Shown here one piece after another: positions 35,803 to 44,889 of a stretch of 64,000 nucleotides of DNA (its first letter is position 1; every line of letters starts with the position of its first letter). This DNA comes from Tannerellaceae bacterium. Lineage in GTDB: Bacteria; Bacteroidota; Bacteroidia; Bacteroidales; Tannerellaceae. The notes beneath the pieces were generated by a model, which was not told the DNA's origin, ran no database searches, and saw only the letters and a program-made list of their open reading frames with translations. A program made the position numbers and the translations under genes. Location of the stretch: the NCBI GenBank assembly GCA_031271045.1, contig JAISWO010000004.1, forward strand, positions 79,939 to 143,938, read 5' to 3'.

Positions 35803-37683
35803 ATGAAACGTTTTATTTGTTTACTGTCTTTTTTGCTCCTGGTCAGCGTAAACGCCTTCCCGGGGAATTACAAAGGGTTTAAAGTATCTGTGTACACCCG
35901 CGCGTACGAAGTAGAGAAAATGAAAGACCTGCACTGGCTTGATTCCACATGGAACATCATCGCCAGCCAGATCAAAGTGGATAAAATCTACCTGGAGACG
36001 CACCGCGACCTGCTGATCGTACCCAGCGAAACACTCGAACAGGCGAAGAAATTCTTCCGCGACAAGGGCATCGAAGTGGGCGGCGGGATCACCTACACCA
36101 TCAACGAAGCCAACAGCTTCGAAACTTTCTGCTATTCGAATCCGGAGCACCGGAAGATCGTTCAGGAAATTGCCGAGCATACGGCCAAACATTTCGACGA
36201 CTTCATCCTCGACGACTTTTTCTTCACCAGTTGCAAGTCGGACATCGAAATCAAAGCCAAAGGAGCGAAGAGCTGGACGCAGTATCGCATCGACCTGATG
36301 ACCGAAGCCGGCCAGAACTTAGTTATCAAACCGTCCAAAAAGATCAACCCCAAAGTGAAGATCATTATCAAATATCCGAACTGGTACGACCACTTCCAAG
36401 GCCTCGGATTCGACCTGAAGAACGGGCCGCAGATCTTCGACGGCGTATGGAGCGGCACAGAGACGCGCGATCCATCCGGCAACCAGCACCTTCAGAATTA
36501 TTTGAGCTATAACATCATTCGCTATTTCGAGAACCTGCGTCCGGGGCATAACTTCGGCGGATGGGTCGATAGCGGAGGCTCCAATATGGGGCTTGACCGG
36601 TATGCCGAACAGCTCTGGCTGACGTTCTTTGCCAAAGCGCCCGAAATGGCGCTCTTCGCCTACAATCAATTGATCGGCGTCCGCCTCTCGCCCGCACAGC
36701 ACCGCACAGCCTGGCAGGGACAAGGCACGAGCTTCGACTACGACGAAATGGTCAAGCCCGTCAACCTGAACGGTACGCTCACCACGCCGACAACCCTGGC
36801 TCGCGCCGCAGGTTATACCTTCGAACAGATCGATAAATTCATCCATCTGCTGGGCAAGCCCATCGGCATCAAAAATTACAAGCCGTACCATTCACTGGGC
36901 GACGACTTCCTTCAGAATTATTTAGGTATGATCGGGCTGCCGATAGATGAATACTCCGAGTTCCCGACCGACCAGAAGGTGGTACTCCTCACCGAACAGG
37001 CCGCGATCGACCCGGACATTATCAACAAGATCAAGGGACAACTGACCAAGGGCTACGACATCGTAATCACCAGCGGACTCCTGAGCGCTATCCCCGAAAA
37101 GATTGCCGACATCGCCGAACTGCGCGCCAATAAGTTCGCCCTGGTGAACGACTTCGGCTACGCCGGAAAGACAGACAAGGACATCCTCATCCGGCAGGTG
37201 CTCTACCAAACCAACGACTCGTGGGAAACGATCAGCGCCGGACGGCCTCTGAGTGGCGGCGTCAGCGGATACCCCGTCGTTCTGAGGGCGCCTTATTCGA
37301 AAGGCAACCTCTACGTGATTACGATCCCCGAAGACTTTGGCGACCTGTACGAATATCCTACCGGCATACTCAACGCCTTCCGGCAGATCCTGAGCAAAGA
37401 CCTCGAACTGCGCATCGACGCGCCGGCCAAGGTGGGCTTGTTCGTCTATGACAACGGCATGTTTATCGTCGAATCTTTCCTCGATAAGCCGGTTACCATC
37501 AACGTCAATACGACCGACAAGATTGCACGCATCACCGACATACTGACCGGCGCCGTGACCGACAAACAGCCGGACACTACCCCGGCCGGAGCCTTCGGAC
37601 GGCGTTTCCGCCCGGACGACAAGAACAATGTCTTCCGCGTCACCTTGATGCCTCATTCCTATAAAGTATTCCGGACAAACTGA
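35803..37683 (+). CDS. Uncharacterised secreted protein, possible glycoside hydrolase (copy 1)
   Basis: A 626-residue protein with a signal peptide (MKRFICLLSFLLLVSVNAFP). I do not recognise a named family. Residues 25-340 alternate strand and helix like a TIM barrel, with conserved acidic motifs FDDFILDDFFFTSC (D137, D138) and FDGVWSGTETRDP (E220) at strand ends, and IIIKYPNWYDHFQGLGF before them. Residues 390-480 resemble the flavodoxin/GATase-like domain of GH42 enzymes (KVVLLTEQ, DIVITSGLL), and the rest is beta-rich. The architecture suggests a GH42-like glycosidase; this is inference. A close paralogue lies at 59210-61138, again beside a glycanase gene. Operon with epimerase and GH30-like genes. 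Confidence 0.75.
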   Translation: MKRFICLLSFLLLVSVNAFPGNYKGFKVSVYTRAYEVEKMKDLHWLDSTWNIIASQIKVDKIYLETHRDLLIVPSETLEQAKKFFRDKGIEVGGGITYTINEANSFETFCYSNPEHRKIVQEIAEHTAKHFDDFILDDFFFTSCKSDIEIKAKGAKSWTQYRIDLMTEAGQNLVIKPSKKINPKVKIIIKYPNWYDHFQGLGFDLKNGPQIFDGVWSGTETRDPSGNQHLQNYLSYNIIRYFENLRPGHNFGGWVDSGGSNMGLDRYAEQLWLTFFAKAPEMALFAYNQLIGVRLSPAQHRTAWQGQGTSFDYDEMVKPVNLNGTLTTPTTLARAAGYTFEQIDKFIHLLGKPIGIKNYKPYHSLGDDFLQNYLGMIGLPIDEYSEFPTDQKVVLLTEQAAIDPDIINKIKGQLTKGYDIVITSGLLSAIPEKIADIAELRANKFALVNDFGYAGKTDKDILIRQVLYQTNDSWETISAGRPLSGGVSGYPVVLRAPYSKGNLYVITIPEDFGDLYEYPTGILNAFRQILSKDLELRIDAPAKVGLFVYDNGMFIVESFLDKPVTINVNTTDKIARITDILTGAVTDKQPDTTPAGAFGRRFRPDDKNNVFRVTLMPHSYKVFRTN

Positions 37684-37700
37684 TATTATATATGTATCAC

Positions 37701-39629
37701 ATGAATAACAAACAGGGATTGCGGTGGCTTTGCAGCGCCGCATTTCTTTGCATCCTGGCTACAGTTGCCTCTGCCCAGACGGAAGTGATGGCCTGGGGCA
37801 ATATGACGGGCATACGGGTGGATGGACAGTTGATCGAGTTCGAATCGTCGTTCCGCGTGGTCGAATCCGGCTGGACGGATGCAGACTTCACCGGACGCGA
37901 ACGGCAGCAGACGCAATACAGCCGCAACGGACAGGCGCAGACGGTGAAAAGCTCCGTCAAACGCGTCCTCTTCGAACAAACCGTAGAGGACAAAGGCAAG
38001 GGCGTCGCCGCCGTATCGCTTACTTATAATTCCGACACCGCACGCCGGGTGGAAGGCGTTTACTACGGCTTCGAACTGCCCGCGCAGCGGTATGCCTCGG
38101 GCACGGTGAAGGTCGGCTCCACAAGCCTCCCGATCGCCTCGCTCAGCGGAGTCTCGCGCACAGCCTCCGGTCGGCAGGTCATCATCGAAGGCGCCGGACG
38201 TAATATCCGCATAGACTTCGCTTCCGGCGTAAAAACATTCCTCCGCAAAGAGCAGGGAGGCGGGGTCATTCTCTACGTCGAGCTCCTGGGTAGCAACCTT
38301 CGGAAAGGACAGAAGGGCAAGCTCAATTTCACCATCACCGCATCGGGCGAGATCGACCGGGCGCCCGTCGAGATAGCCGTCGACCGGAACGCTCCGGGGC
38401 GCCTCTTCGCCGGACTGGGAGGCAACTTCCGCTTGCAGAACCCGGCCAACGATCCGCAGGTGATAGACTATTGCCTCAACAATATGCGCGTTGCCTTCGC
38501 CCGGGTGGAAATGCCCTGGGGTACCTGGCAGCCAACCGAAAATTCCAACCCGATCGCCGATGCGCGAGCCGGCAAACTGAACGACCGCGTACGGTCGGCC
38601 ATGGAAATGGCCCAGCGACTGGCCGCCCAGGGAATGCCGGTCATCGTCAGCGCCTGGTTCCCGCCCAACTGGGCGCTCGCTCCCGGGCCGCGCGCCTTCC
38701 GTGGCGGGGGCATCGCCGCGCTCCGGCTCGACCAGGCCAAGAACGAGCAGGTCTATAAGTCGCTCGCCGACTACCTCGTCTACATCAAGGAGACCTACGG
38801 CGTCGAAGCCTATGCCTTCTCGTTCAACGAATCCGACCTGGGCATCAACGTCCTCCATACGCCCGAAGAACATGCCGTCTTCATCAAAGGCCTGGGCGCT
38901 CACATGGCTTCGCGCGGCTTAGCTACGAAAGTGTTATTGGGAGACAATTCCGACGCGACAACGTTCGACTTCATCATTCCGTCGCTGAACGATCCCGAGA
39001 CGCATAAGTACATCGCTGCCGTATCCTTCCACTCCTGGCGGGGATGCGACGACGAGACGCTGCACCGTTGGGCCGGGTCGGCACGACAGCTCAACGTCCC
39101 TCTGATCGTGGGCGAAGGGAGCACCGATGCCGCCGCCTGGCGCTATCCGCAGATCTTCCTCGAACCTACGTTTGCGCTCTACGAGATCAACCTCTACGTT
39201 CGCATCGCCGCCATCTGCCAGCCGCTCAGCATCCTGCAATGGCAGCTCACGTCCGACTATTCCATCCTCTGGGGAGCCGGCATCTACGGATCCGACGGGG
39301 CGCTCCGGCCTACGCAGCGCTTCTGGAACCTCAAGCAATTGGCCGCCACGCCCGAAAACGCCTTCGCGCTCCCCTTCACCTGCAATAAGGAGGACGTGAA
39401 CTGCGCCGCTTTCGGTAATCTTTCCCGCGGAGAATACGCCGTCCATATCGTCAACAACGGCGCTGCGCGGACGGCCACCATCAAAGGCCTGCCCAAGCTG
39501 ACGGACATCAAGGCCTATGCAACGAACCAGGACATCGGTATGCAGGCCACCCGGACAACGGCGGCGGCCGACGGCAGCATCACGGTCGAACTCCCCCCGG
39601 CCGGCTTCGTCACCATCACAGGCCATTGA
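37701..39629 (+). CDS. Clan GH-A glycoside hydrolase, GH30-like
   Basis: A 642-residue secreted enzyme (signal MNNKQGLRWLCSAAFLCILATVASAQ). An N-terminal beta-rich domain (about 27-215) precedes a TIM barrel (about 225-530) and a small C-terminal beta domain. The acid/base is probably E377 in SFNESDLG and the nucleophile E472 in LIVGEGSTD, the spacing expected for clan GH-A. Barrel motifs such as MPVIVSAWFPPNW and VSFHSWRG, together with the two-sided beta domain, are GH30-like, but GH39 or an unnumbered family is possible. Last gene of the utilization operon; a terminator follows 25 bases later. The frame allows a start at 37692. Confidence 0.75.
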   Translation: MNNKQGLRWLCSAAFLCILATVASAQTEVMAWGNMTGIRVDGQLIEFESSFRVVESGWTDADFTGRERQQTQYSRNGQAQTVKSSVKRVLFEQTVEDKGKGVAAVSLTYNSDTARRVEGVYYGFELPAQRYASGTVKVGSTSLPIASLSGVSRTASGRQVIIEGAGRNIRIDFASGVKTFLRKEQGGGVILYVELLGSNLRKGQKGKLNFTITASGEIDRAPVEIAVDRNAPGRLFAGLGGNFRLQNPANDPQVIDYCLNNMRVAFARVEMPWGTWQPTENSNPIADARAGKLNDRVRSAMEMAQRLAAQGMPVIVSAWFPPNWALAPGPRAFRGGGIAALRLDQAKNEQVYKSLADYLVYIKETYGVEAYAFSFNESDLGINVLHTPEEHAVFIKGLGAHMASRGLATKVLLGDNSDATTFDFIIPSLNDPETHKYIAAVSFHSWRGCDDETLHRWAGSARQLNVPLIVGEGSTDAAAWRYPQIFLEPTFALYEINLYVRIAAICQPLSILQWQLTSDYSILWGAGIYGSDGALRPTQRFWNLKQLAATPENAFALPFTCNKEDVNCAAFGNLSRGEYAVHIVNNGAARTATIKGLPKLTDIKAYATNQDIGMQATRTTAAADGSITVELPPAGFVTITGH

Positions 39630-39653
39630 AGCATCCCGTCCGGACGATACCCA

Positions 39654-39690
39654 AGAGGCTGCCCCCGAAACGCGAGGCAGCCTCTTTTTT
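39654..39690 (+). terminator. Terminator of the polysaccharide utilization operon
   Basis: AGAGGCTGCC (39654-39663) pairs with GGCAGCCTCT (39676-39685), then five T residues. Strong intrinsic terminator after the GH30-like gene; it also faces the end of the TrmO-like gene. Confidence 0.85.
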
Positions 39691-39691
39691 G

Positions 39692-40087
39692 TCAGCACCG
39701 GCGCGCACTGCATTTAATATCCAAAACCGGCGTATCATCCAGAGCGTCGAGCCCTTCGACCGTCAATTCATTGCCGCAAACTTCCAGCAGCCGGACGGTC
39801 GTCACGCCAATCAGATTCGGCCGCCGCGGATAACGCGAAGCGAATACGCCCCGCTCCTGCCCCGAAGACATCTTCAGCGAAAGCGCCACTTCCTCTCCCC
39901 GCAGCCTGTCGAAATAAAAGACAACATCAATGTACTCACACTCACCAATGCCCCGCAATGCCTCTTCATACGCCGGATCAATCACAAGGCGACTCACCTC
40001 GCTTGTCAGCCGCGACAAGGGCGTATCGAAATCAAAGGCCGGATCGGCCTTCACCCTGCCGATGGCAGTAAACCATATCTTTTCCAT
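39692..40087 (-). CDS. TrmO-like tRNA methyltransferase (UPF0066/TsaA family)
   Basis: A 131-residue single-domain protein. TrmO uses S-adenosylmethionine to methylate t6A at position 37 of tRNA-Thr. The signature region is visible: GVFASRYPRRPNLIGVTTVRLL and VEGLDALDDTPVLDIK. It is short compared with the E. coli protein, lacking the C-terminal extension, as in many bacteria of this phylum. The HRPNPIG motif reads RRPNLIG, so activity is likely but not certain. Interestingly t6A is also the product of the tsaC pathway at 5.3-5.8 kb. Transcribed from near array D2. Confidence 0.82.
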   Translation of the reverse strand: MEKIWFTAIGRVKADPAFDFDTPLSRLTSEVSRLVIDPAYEEALRGIGECEYIDVVFYFDRLRGEEVALSLKMSSGQERGVFASRYPRRPNLIGVTTVRLLEVCGNELTVEGLDALDDTPVLDIKCSARRC

Positions 40088-40144
40088 ATCATAAAATCAT
40101 TACCGGCCGGCAATAAACCCATTACCGCCCGCACGAAGTTAGCA

Positions 40145-40346
40145 AAAGAACGAATCGCAAGTCTGCAAGACCTCCAATTTGTCGCGCCGGAGCTTTCGCA
40201 GATCTGCAAGACCTCCAGAACGTCGCGCCGGAGCTTTCGCAGATCTGCAAGACCTCCAGAACGTCGCGCCGGAGCTTTCGCAGATCTGCAAGACCTCCGG
40301 AACGTCGCGCCGGAGCTTTCGCAAGTCTGCAAAGCCTCCAAATTGA
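40145..40346. repeat. Tandem array D2: about five units of 41 bp
   Basis: Units beginning GCCGGAGCTTTCGCA start at 40186, 40227, 40268 and 40309, each 41 bases apart, with a partial unit before them. The core is the palindrome GCAGATCTGC in three copies and GCAAGTCTGC in the first and last, then AAGACCTCC. It is the same unit family as array D1 at 20.9 kb, in the same orientation to its flanking minus-strand genes. It fills the gap between the ABC permease stop and the TrmO-like gene. Confidence 0.9.
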
Positions 40347-40361
40347 TGCGCCGAGGGAATC

Positions 40362-41450
40362 TCAATTTCGATACCTCCTCCCCAAACCGCGGATCAGGAG
40401 GAGCAGAAAAACGGGAGCGCCGACAAAGGACGTCAGAATACCGACCGGAAGAACAACCGGACTCAGAAGCATCCGGGCCAATGTATCCGATATGAGCAGG
40501 AAAAAACCGCCGAAAATGGCCGAGGCCGGCAACAGAAACCGGTCGCCGGGCCCAATAACTCTCCGGATTATATGCGGCACAACCAAACCGACAAAGGCAA
40601 TGACGCCGTAAAAAGAAACAACAACCGCCGTAAGCAAGGCCGCCACAACCATACCCGTCAGCCTGACCCGCTGCACACGGAGCCCCAGACTCCGCGCATG
40701 ATCGTCGCCCGACTGCAAAGCCTTGTAGGTCCAAATATGCCGGATAAAGAAAATCGTCGCCGGCAGAGACAATGCCGCCAAAACCCAGAGGTTCTCCCAC
40801 GAGGCGCGACTGATATCGCCGAAGGTCCAGAAAACGATCGACGCCAGCTGCACATTGTCGGCAAAATACTGCATCGCCGAAATACCGGCCCCGAATAGCG
40901 ACGAGACAATGATGCCCGACAGGATAATTATTTCAGGCGTAGCACCCTTATACCTGGAAAGAAGCAGGATGATCCCTATACCGACCAGACTCCAGAGGAA
41001 GGCCGAGACGGTCACCCAATAAGGATTCCCGATCGCCTCCAGATCGCTGGATCCACCGTATACGCTCCCGGCGCCCCATACCACGATGGCAAAAGAGGCC
41101 CCGAACGCCGCCGCATTGGAGATGCCCAACGTATAGGGCGAAGCCAGCGGATTGCGCAGCAGCAACTGCACCACCGCCCCGGCAACCGCCAGCGACATCC
41201 CCCCCAGTATCGCCCCGGCAATCCGCGGCAAACGGATGTTCCACACAATCTGATACGCCAAGCCCGTCGCCTCACCGCGGCACAGGTCGAGTATATCGGA
41301 CAGCCCAACCCCGGACGGCCCCGACATCAGCGCCCATAAAGCCGCCGCAATCAGTAATACCACCAGGACAATCATAAACGCTACCCGGCGGTGGACGTGC
41401 GCCCTGTACCGCCCGGCAACCGCCCGGCGCTCCACATTCAATCTTAGCAT
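40362..41450 (-). CDS. FecCD/BtuC-type ABC transporter permease
   Basis: A 362-residue inner-membrane permease for an iron-siderophore, haem or cobalamin importer. About ten hydrophobic helices are spread along the protein. Family motifs include RLPRIAGAILGGMSLAVAGAVVQLLLRNPLASPYTLGI (read at about 72-110), GAAxGA-like loops and the coupling region GLVVPHIIRRVIGPGDR near the C-terminus. It is transcribed away from its binding-protein and ATPase genes, an unusual split arrangement; the two transcripts share a 67-base promoter region. Substrate cannot be fixed from sequence. Confidence 0.93.
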   Translation of the reverse strand: MLRLNVERRAVAGRYRAHVHRRVAFMIVLVVLLIAAALWALMSGPSGVGLSDILDLCRGEATGLAYQIVWNIRLPRIAGAILGGMSLAVAGAVVQLLLRNPLASPYTLGISNAAAFGASFAIVVWGAGSVYGGSSDLEAIGNPYWVTVSAFLWSLVGIGIILLLSRYKGATPEIIILSGIIVSSLFGAGISAMQYFADNVQLASIVFWTFGDISRASWENLWVLAALSLPATIFFIRHIWTYKALQSGDDHARSLGLRVQRVRLTGMVVAALLTAVVVSFYGVIAFVGLVVPHIIRRVIGPGDRFLLPASAIFGGFFLLISDTLARMLLSPVVLPVGILTSFVGAPVFLLLLIRGLGRRYRN

Positions 41451-41479
41451 AAAAATCGGATAATTCGTGTTACTCCGCG

Positions 41480-41496
41480 CAAATGTACTACATTTG
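41480..41496. promoter_or_regulatory. Back-to-back divergent -7 boxes of the ABC importer
   Basis: CAAATGTA (41480-41487, a TACATTTG box for the minus strand) and TACATTTG (41489-41496, plus strand) are separated by one base, forming a near-perfect palindrome. They would drive the permease and the binding-protein/ATPase genes; polymerase could not occupy both at once. Confidence 0.6.
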
Positions 41497-41517
41497 CCCG
41501 AAAATCCACGACAGCGT

Positions 41518-42591
41518 ATGAATAAGCATCATCCCCTCTGTTTCCTCCTCCTCGCAGCCATCCTGCTGCCGGCTTCCTGCACCACGCCGCGACGCGACGG
41601 GACGGGACGCATCGTAGAAGACGGAACCGGACGGAAAGTCGAACTCCCCGCCCGCATCGAACGCATCGTCGGACTGCGCCCCGGCGCGCTCCGCCTGCTG
41701 GCTTATATGGAGACGACCGATCTGGTGGCGGGTATCGAGCAGGTCGAAACCACAGGCGCCGACCGACCGTATATGGTTGCCCACCCCGAACTGCTGGAAC
41801 GCCCCTTCATCGGACCCCGCGGAGGCGACAACGAACGCATCCTGCACGTCCGACCCGACCTCATCTTCCTCACCTACGCCTCGGCCGGCGAAGCCGATGC
41901 CCTGGCGGAAAAAACCGGCATCCCCGTCGTCGCACTTCAATACCCGGAGATCGGAACAGACCCTCAACAACTCTACGCTTCGCTCCAAATCATCGGACAG
42001 GTATTGCACAAAGAAGATCGCGCCGACTCGCTGGTCGCTTACATCCAGCAAACCATCCGCGACCTTGACAACCGCACCCGCCACATACCCGCCGACCGGA
42101 AACCCAGCGCCTACATCGGAGGCATCGCCCACGGACGGGCGCGCAACCTCACCTCCACCCATCCGGATTATCCCCCTTTCGTCTTCACCCACGCGCACAA
42201 CGTGGCCGCCGGCATCGACCGCTCGCGCATCTCCTCGCTGGCCGGCGCATACGTCGACATCGAACAACTCCTCCTCTGGGACCCGGACGTCATCTTCGTC
42301 GACCAGGCCGGCCTTCTCCTGGCCCAGCAGGACCTCAAGCTTGCCGGCAACCTTGCGGCAGTCAAAAATCGCCGCATCTACACCCTGCCGACCTACAACA
42401 GCTATGCCGTCAACTACGAAACGGCGCTGATCAACAGTTGGTACGTCGGCCGGATACTCTATCCCGCCGCCTTTGCCGACATCGTCCCCGAAGAGAAGGC
42501 CGACGAGATCCTCGAACAGTTCCTCGGCAAACGCCTCCCCCCCCGCAGCCTTACGCCCGGCAGTTTCCAACCCTTACAACTGCCGGAATGA
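41518..42591 (+). CDS. Iron/cobalamin-type ABC transporter substrate-binding lipoprotein
   Basis: A 357-residue periplasmic-binding protein of the FecB/BtuF class. The signal MNKHHPLCFLLLAAILLPASC ends in a lipobox cysteine. The TroA-like fold is recognisable by DGTGRKVELPARIERIVGLRPGALRLL, RPDLIFLTYAS, IEQLLLWDPDVIFVD and YNSYAVNYETALINSWYVGRILYP. The last motif (Asn-Tyr-Glu and Tyr-Pro) resembles iron-chelate-binding members. The ATPase gene overlaps its stop by four bases. The frame is open from 41467; the ATG at 41518 fits the signal peptide. Confidence 0.92.
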   Translation: MNKHHPLCFLLLAAILLPASCTTPRRDGTGRIVEDGTGRKVELPARIERIVGLRPGALRLLAYMETTDLVAGIEQVETTGADRPYMVAHPELLERPFIGPRGGDNERILHVRPDLIFLTYASAGEADALAEKTGIPVVALQYPEIGTDPQQLYASLQIIGQVLHKEDRADSLVAYIQQTIRDLDNRTRHIPADRKPSAYIGGIAHGRARNLTSTHPDYPPFVFTHAHNVAAGIDRSRISSLAGAYVDIEQLLLWDPDVIFVDQAGLLLAQQDLKLAGNLAAVKNRRIYTLPTYNSYAVNYETALINSWYVGRILYPAAFADIVPEEKADEILEQFLGKRLPPRSLTPGSFQPLQLPE

Positions 42592-43346
42592 TCGACCTTC
42601 GCCATATCGACTTCGCCTACCGCTCCCGCCCGGTTTTGCAGGACGTAAGTTGCCACATCCGGGCCGGCCGGTTCGTAGCCTTAGTTGGCCCCAACGGAGC
42701 CGGCAAAAGTACCCTCCTCAAATGTATCGGCGGCATCCTGAAGCCTCAGCGCGGAACGATCCTCATCAACGCCGCCCCCGCCCAAACCTATACACCCAAC
42801 CAACTGGCCCAAACCATCGCCTACATCCCCCAGGAAAAAGGCAGCCTCCAGACCCTCGTCTTCGACGCCCTTCTCTCAGGCCGCAAACCCTACATCCGCT
42901 GGCAGCCGGCAGCCGCCGACATACGCGAAGTCGCCCGCGTACTCCGTCAACTCCGGATCGAACATCTATCCATGAAATACGTCAGCGAGCTCAGCGGAGG
43001 CGAGCAGCAAACCGTCATGATTGCCCGCGCCTTAGTCCAGAAAACCCCGATCCTCCTCCTCGACGAGCCGACCGCCAACTTAGACCTCCCGCACCAGCTC
43101 GAAGTCATGCAATTACTCCTGAACCTGTCTACAAACGGTCTGACCATCCTGATGTCGATCCACGACATAAACCTGGCGATTCCCTTTGCCACGCACGTCA
43201 TGATGCTCAAAGAAGGCCGCCTCCTCGCCTACGGCTCAACCTCCAACATCCTCACTCCCGAAACCATCGAGCAACTCTACAACATCCCCGTCGACATCCT
43301 CCAGAAAGACAACACCCGCTACATCATCCCCGCCCTCCGTCCCTAA
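42588..43346 (+). CDS. ABC transporter ATP-binding protein (FecE/BtuD class)
   Basis: A 252-residue ATPase powering the importer. Walker A is GPNGAGKST (about 37-45), the Q-loop lies in IAYIPQEKGS, the signature is ELSGGEQQTVMIARAL, Walker B is ILLLDEPTANLD and the switch histidine is in SIHDINLA. The long upstream frame is rejected because the ATG at 42588 overlaps the binding-protein stop (ATGA) and gives the standard ABC start. The permease is on the other strand. Confidence 0.95.
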   Translation: MIDLRHIDFAYRSRPVLQDVSCHIRAGRFVALVGPNGAGKSTLLKCIGGILKPQRGTILINAAPAQTYTPNQLAQTIAYIPQEKGSLQTLVFDALLSGRKPYIRWQPAAADIREVARVLRQLRIEHLSMKYVSELSGGEQQTVMIARALVQKTPILLLDEPTANLDLPHQLEVMQLLLNLSTNGLTILMSIHDINLAIPFATHVMMLKEGRLLAYGSTSNILTPETIEQLYNIPVDILQKDNTRYIIPALRP

Positions 43347-43455
43347 GCCTTCCCCCTCCGCAACAACCCCCCCGTTCCCACCGGCAATTCTCCTCCCCGG
43401 AACAGAATGTCGAAGATTTTGACACACAGCATTAGGATATTTCAGATATAAGCTC

Positions 43456-43463
43456 TAACTTTG
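43456..43463 (+). promoter_or_regulatory. -7 box for purB (TAACTTTG)
   Basis: TAACTTTG lies 21 bases before the purB ATG and matches TAnnTTTG. Confidence 0.6.
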
Positions 43464-43484
43464 CCACACTATTGACAGATAAAT

Positions 43485-44828
43485 ATGACGTTATCAACAC
43501 TTACAGCTATTTCGCCCATTGACGGAAGGTATAGAAACAAAACAAAAAGACTGGCCACTTACTTCTCTGAACAGGCCCTGATCAAATATAGAGTGCAAGT
43601 TGAAGTAGAGTACTTCATCGCTCTGACAACTTACATACCGCAGTTAAACCCACTCCTGACGAAGGAAAACAAAGAAGTGCTGCGGAACATCTACCGCTCA
43701 TTCGGCAACAAAGACGCCGAACGCATCAAAGACATCGAGAAAACAACCAACCACGACGTAAAAGCCGTCGAATACTACCTCAAAGAAAAACTGGAAACCC
43801 TGCCCTCCCTGCGGAAACAAAAGGAATACATACACTTCGGTCTGACCTCGCAAGACATCAACAACACAGCCGTCCCCCTTTCACTCAAAGACGCGCTGAA
43901 CGAATTCTACTACCCCGAACTGCAAAACATCATCAACCGCCTGAACGCCCGCGCCGAAGAATGGAAAGACATCCCCATGCTCGCACGGACGCACGGACAA
44001 CCCGCCTCGCCCACCCGGTTAGGCAAAGAAGTGACAGTCTTCGCCTATCGCCTGGAACAACAAATAGCGATGCTGAAAACAATCCCCATCTCCGCCAAAT
44101 TCGGAGGAGCAACCGGCAACTTCAACGCCCACCAGGCCGCCTATCCCCAACACGACTGGCAACTGTTCGGCAATACCTTCGTCAACCAAACGCTCGGCCT
44201 CTCCCGCGAAGCCTGCACAACCCAAATATCCAACTACGATCACCTGGCCGCCATCTTCGACGGCCTGAAACGCATCAATACCATTCTGATAGACCTGAGC
44301 CGCGACCTCTGGCAATATATCTCAATGGAATACTTCAAACAAAAAATAAAAGAAGGCGAAACCGGATCCTCAACCATGCCGCACAAAGTAAATCCCATCG
44401 ACTTCGAAAACGCAGAAGGAAACCTGGGCATAGCCAATGCCATACTGGAACACCTGGCGCAGAAACTGCCCATATCCCGCCTGCAACGAGACCTGACCGA
44501 CTCAACCGTATTGCGTAACATCGGCGTACCAATGGCGCATACCGCCATCGCGTTTGAAAGTTTAACACTCGGCCTGGACAAACTATTGCTAAATAAAACT
44601 ATCTTGCGCCGCGATTTGGAACAAAACCCGGCCGTAGTGACGGAAGGCATCCAAACCATCCTCCGGCGAGAAGGATACCCCGAACCCTACGAAGCCTTGA
44701 AAGCGCTCGCACGCAACAAGGAAATGACTATGGAATTGATCCATGCCTTCATCGACGATTTAAACATAGCAGAAAATATTAAAACAGAATTAAAAACAAT
44801 AACACCGTATAATTATACGGGCATTTAG
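43485..44828 (+). CDS. purB: Adenylosuccinate lyase
   Basis: A 447-residue fumarase/aspartase-superfamily enzyme acting twice in purine synthesis: SAICAR to AICAR, and adenylosuccinate to AMP. Motifs in order are SPIDGRYRNKT at the start, TNHDVKAVEYYLKE, HFGLTSQDINNTA, ARTHGQPASPTRLGKE (catalytic His) and the signature loop GSSTMPHKVNPIDFENAEGN. Length and N-terminus match the E. coli-type PurB. Followed by a 61-base gap with a small GTAGCC/GGCTAC hairpin (44839-44855) and then the pseudouridine synthase gene. Confidence 0.97.
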   Translation: MTLSTLTAISPIDGRYRNKTKRLATYFSEQALIKYRVQVEVEYFIALTTYIPQLNPLLTKENKEVLRNIYRSFGNKDAERIKDIEKTTNHDVKAVEYYLKEKLETLPSLRKQKEYIHFGLTSQDINNTAVPLSLKDALNEFYYPELQNIINRLNARAEEWKDIPMLARTHGQPASPTRLGKEVTVFAYRLEQQIAMLKTIPISAKFGGATGNFNAHQAAYPQHDWQLFGNTFVNQTLGLSREACTTQISNYDHLAAIFDGLKRINTILIDLSRDLWQYISMEYFKQKIKEGETGSSTMPHKVNPIDFENAEGNLGIANAILEHLAQKLPISRLQRDLTDSTVLRNIGVPMAHTAIAFESLTLGLDKLLLNKTILRRDLEQNPAVVTEGIQTILRREGYPEPYEALKALARNKEMTMELIHAFIDDLNIAENIKTELKTITPYNYTGI

Positions 44829-44889
44829 AAACAAACCCGTAGCCGAGAGGGCTACCAAATAGTAATATTAATTTCATTATTTTACGAAC

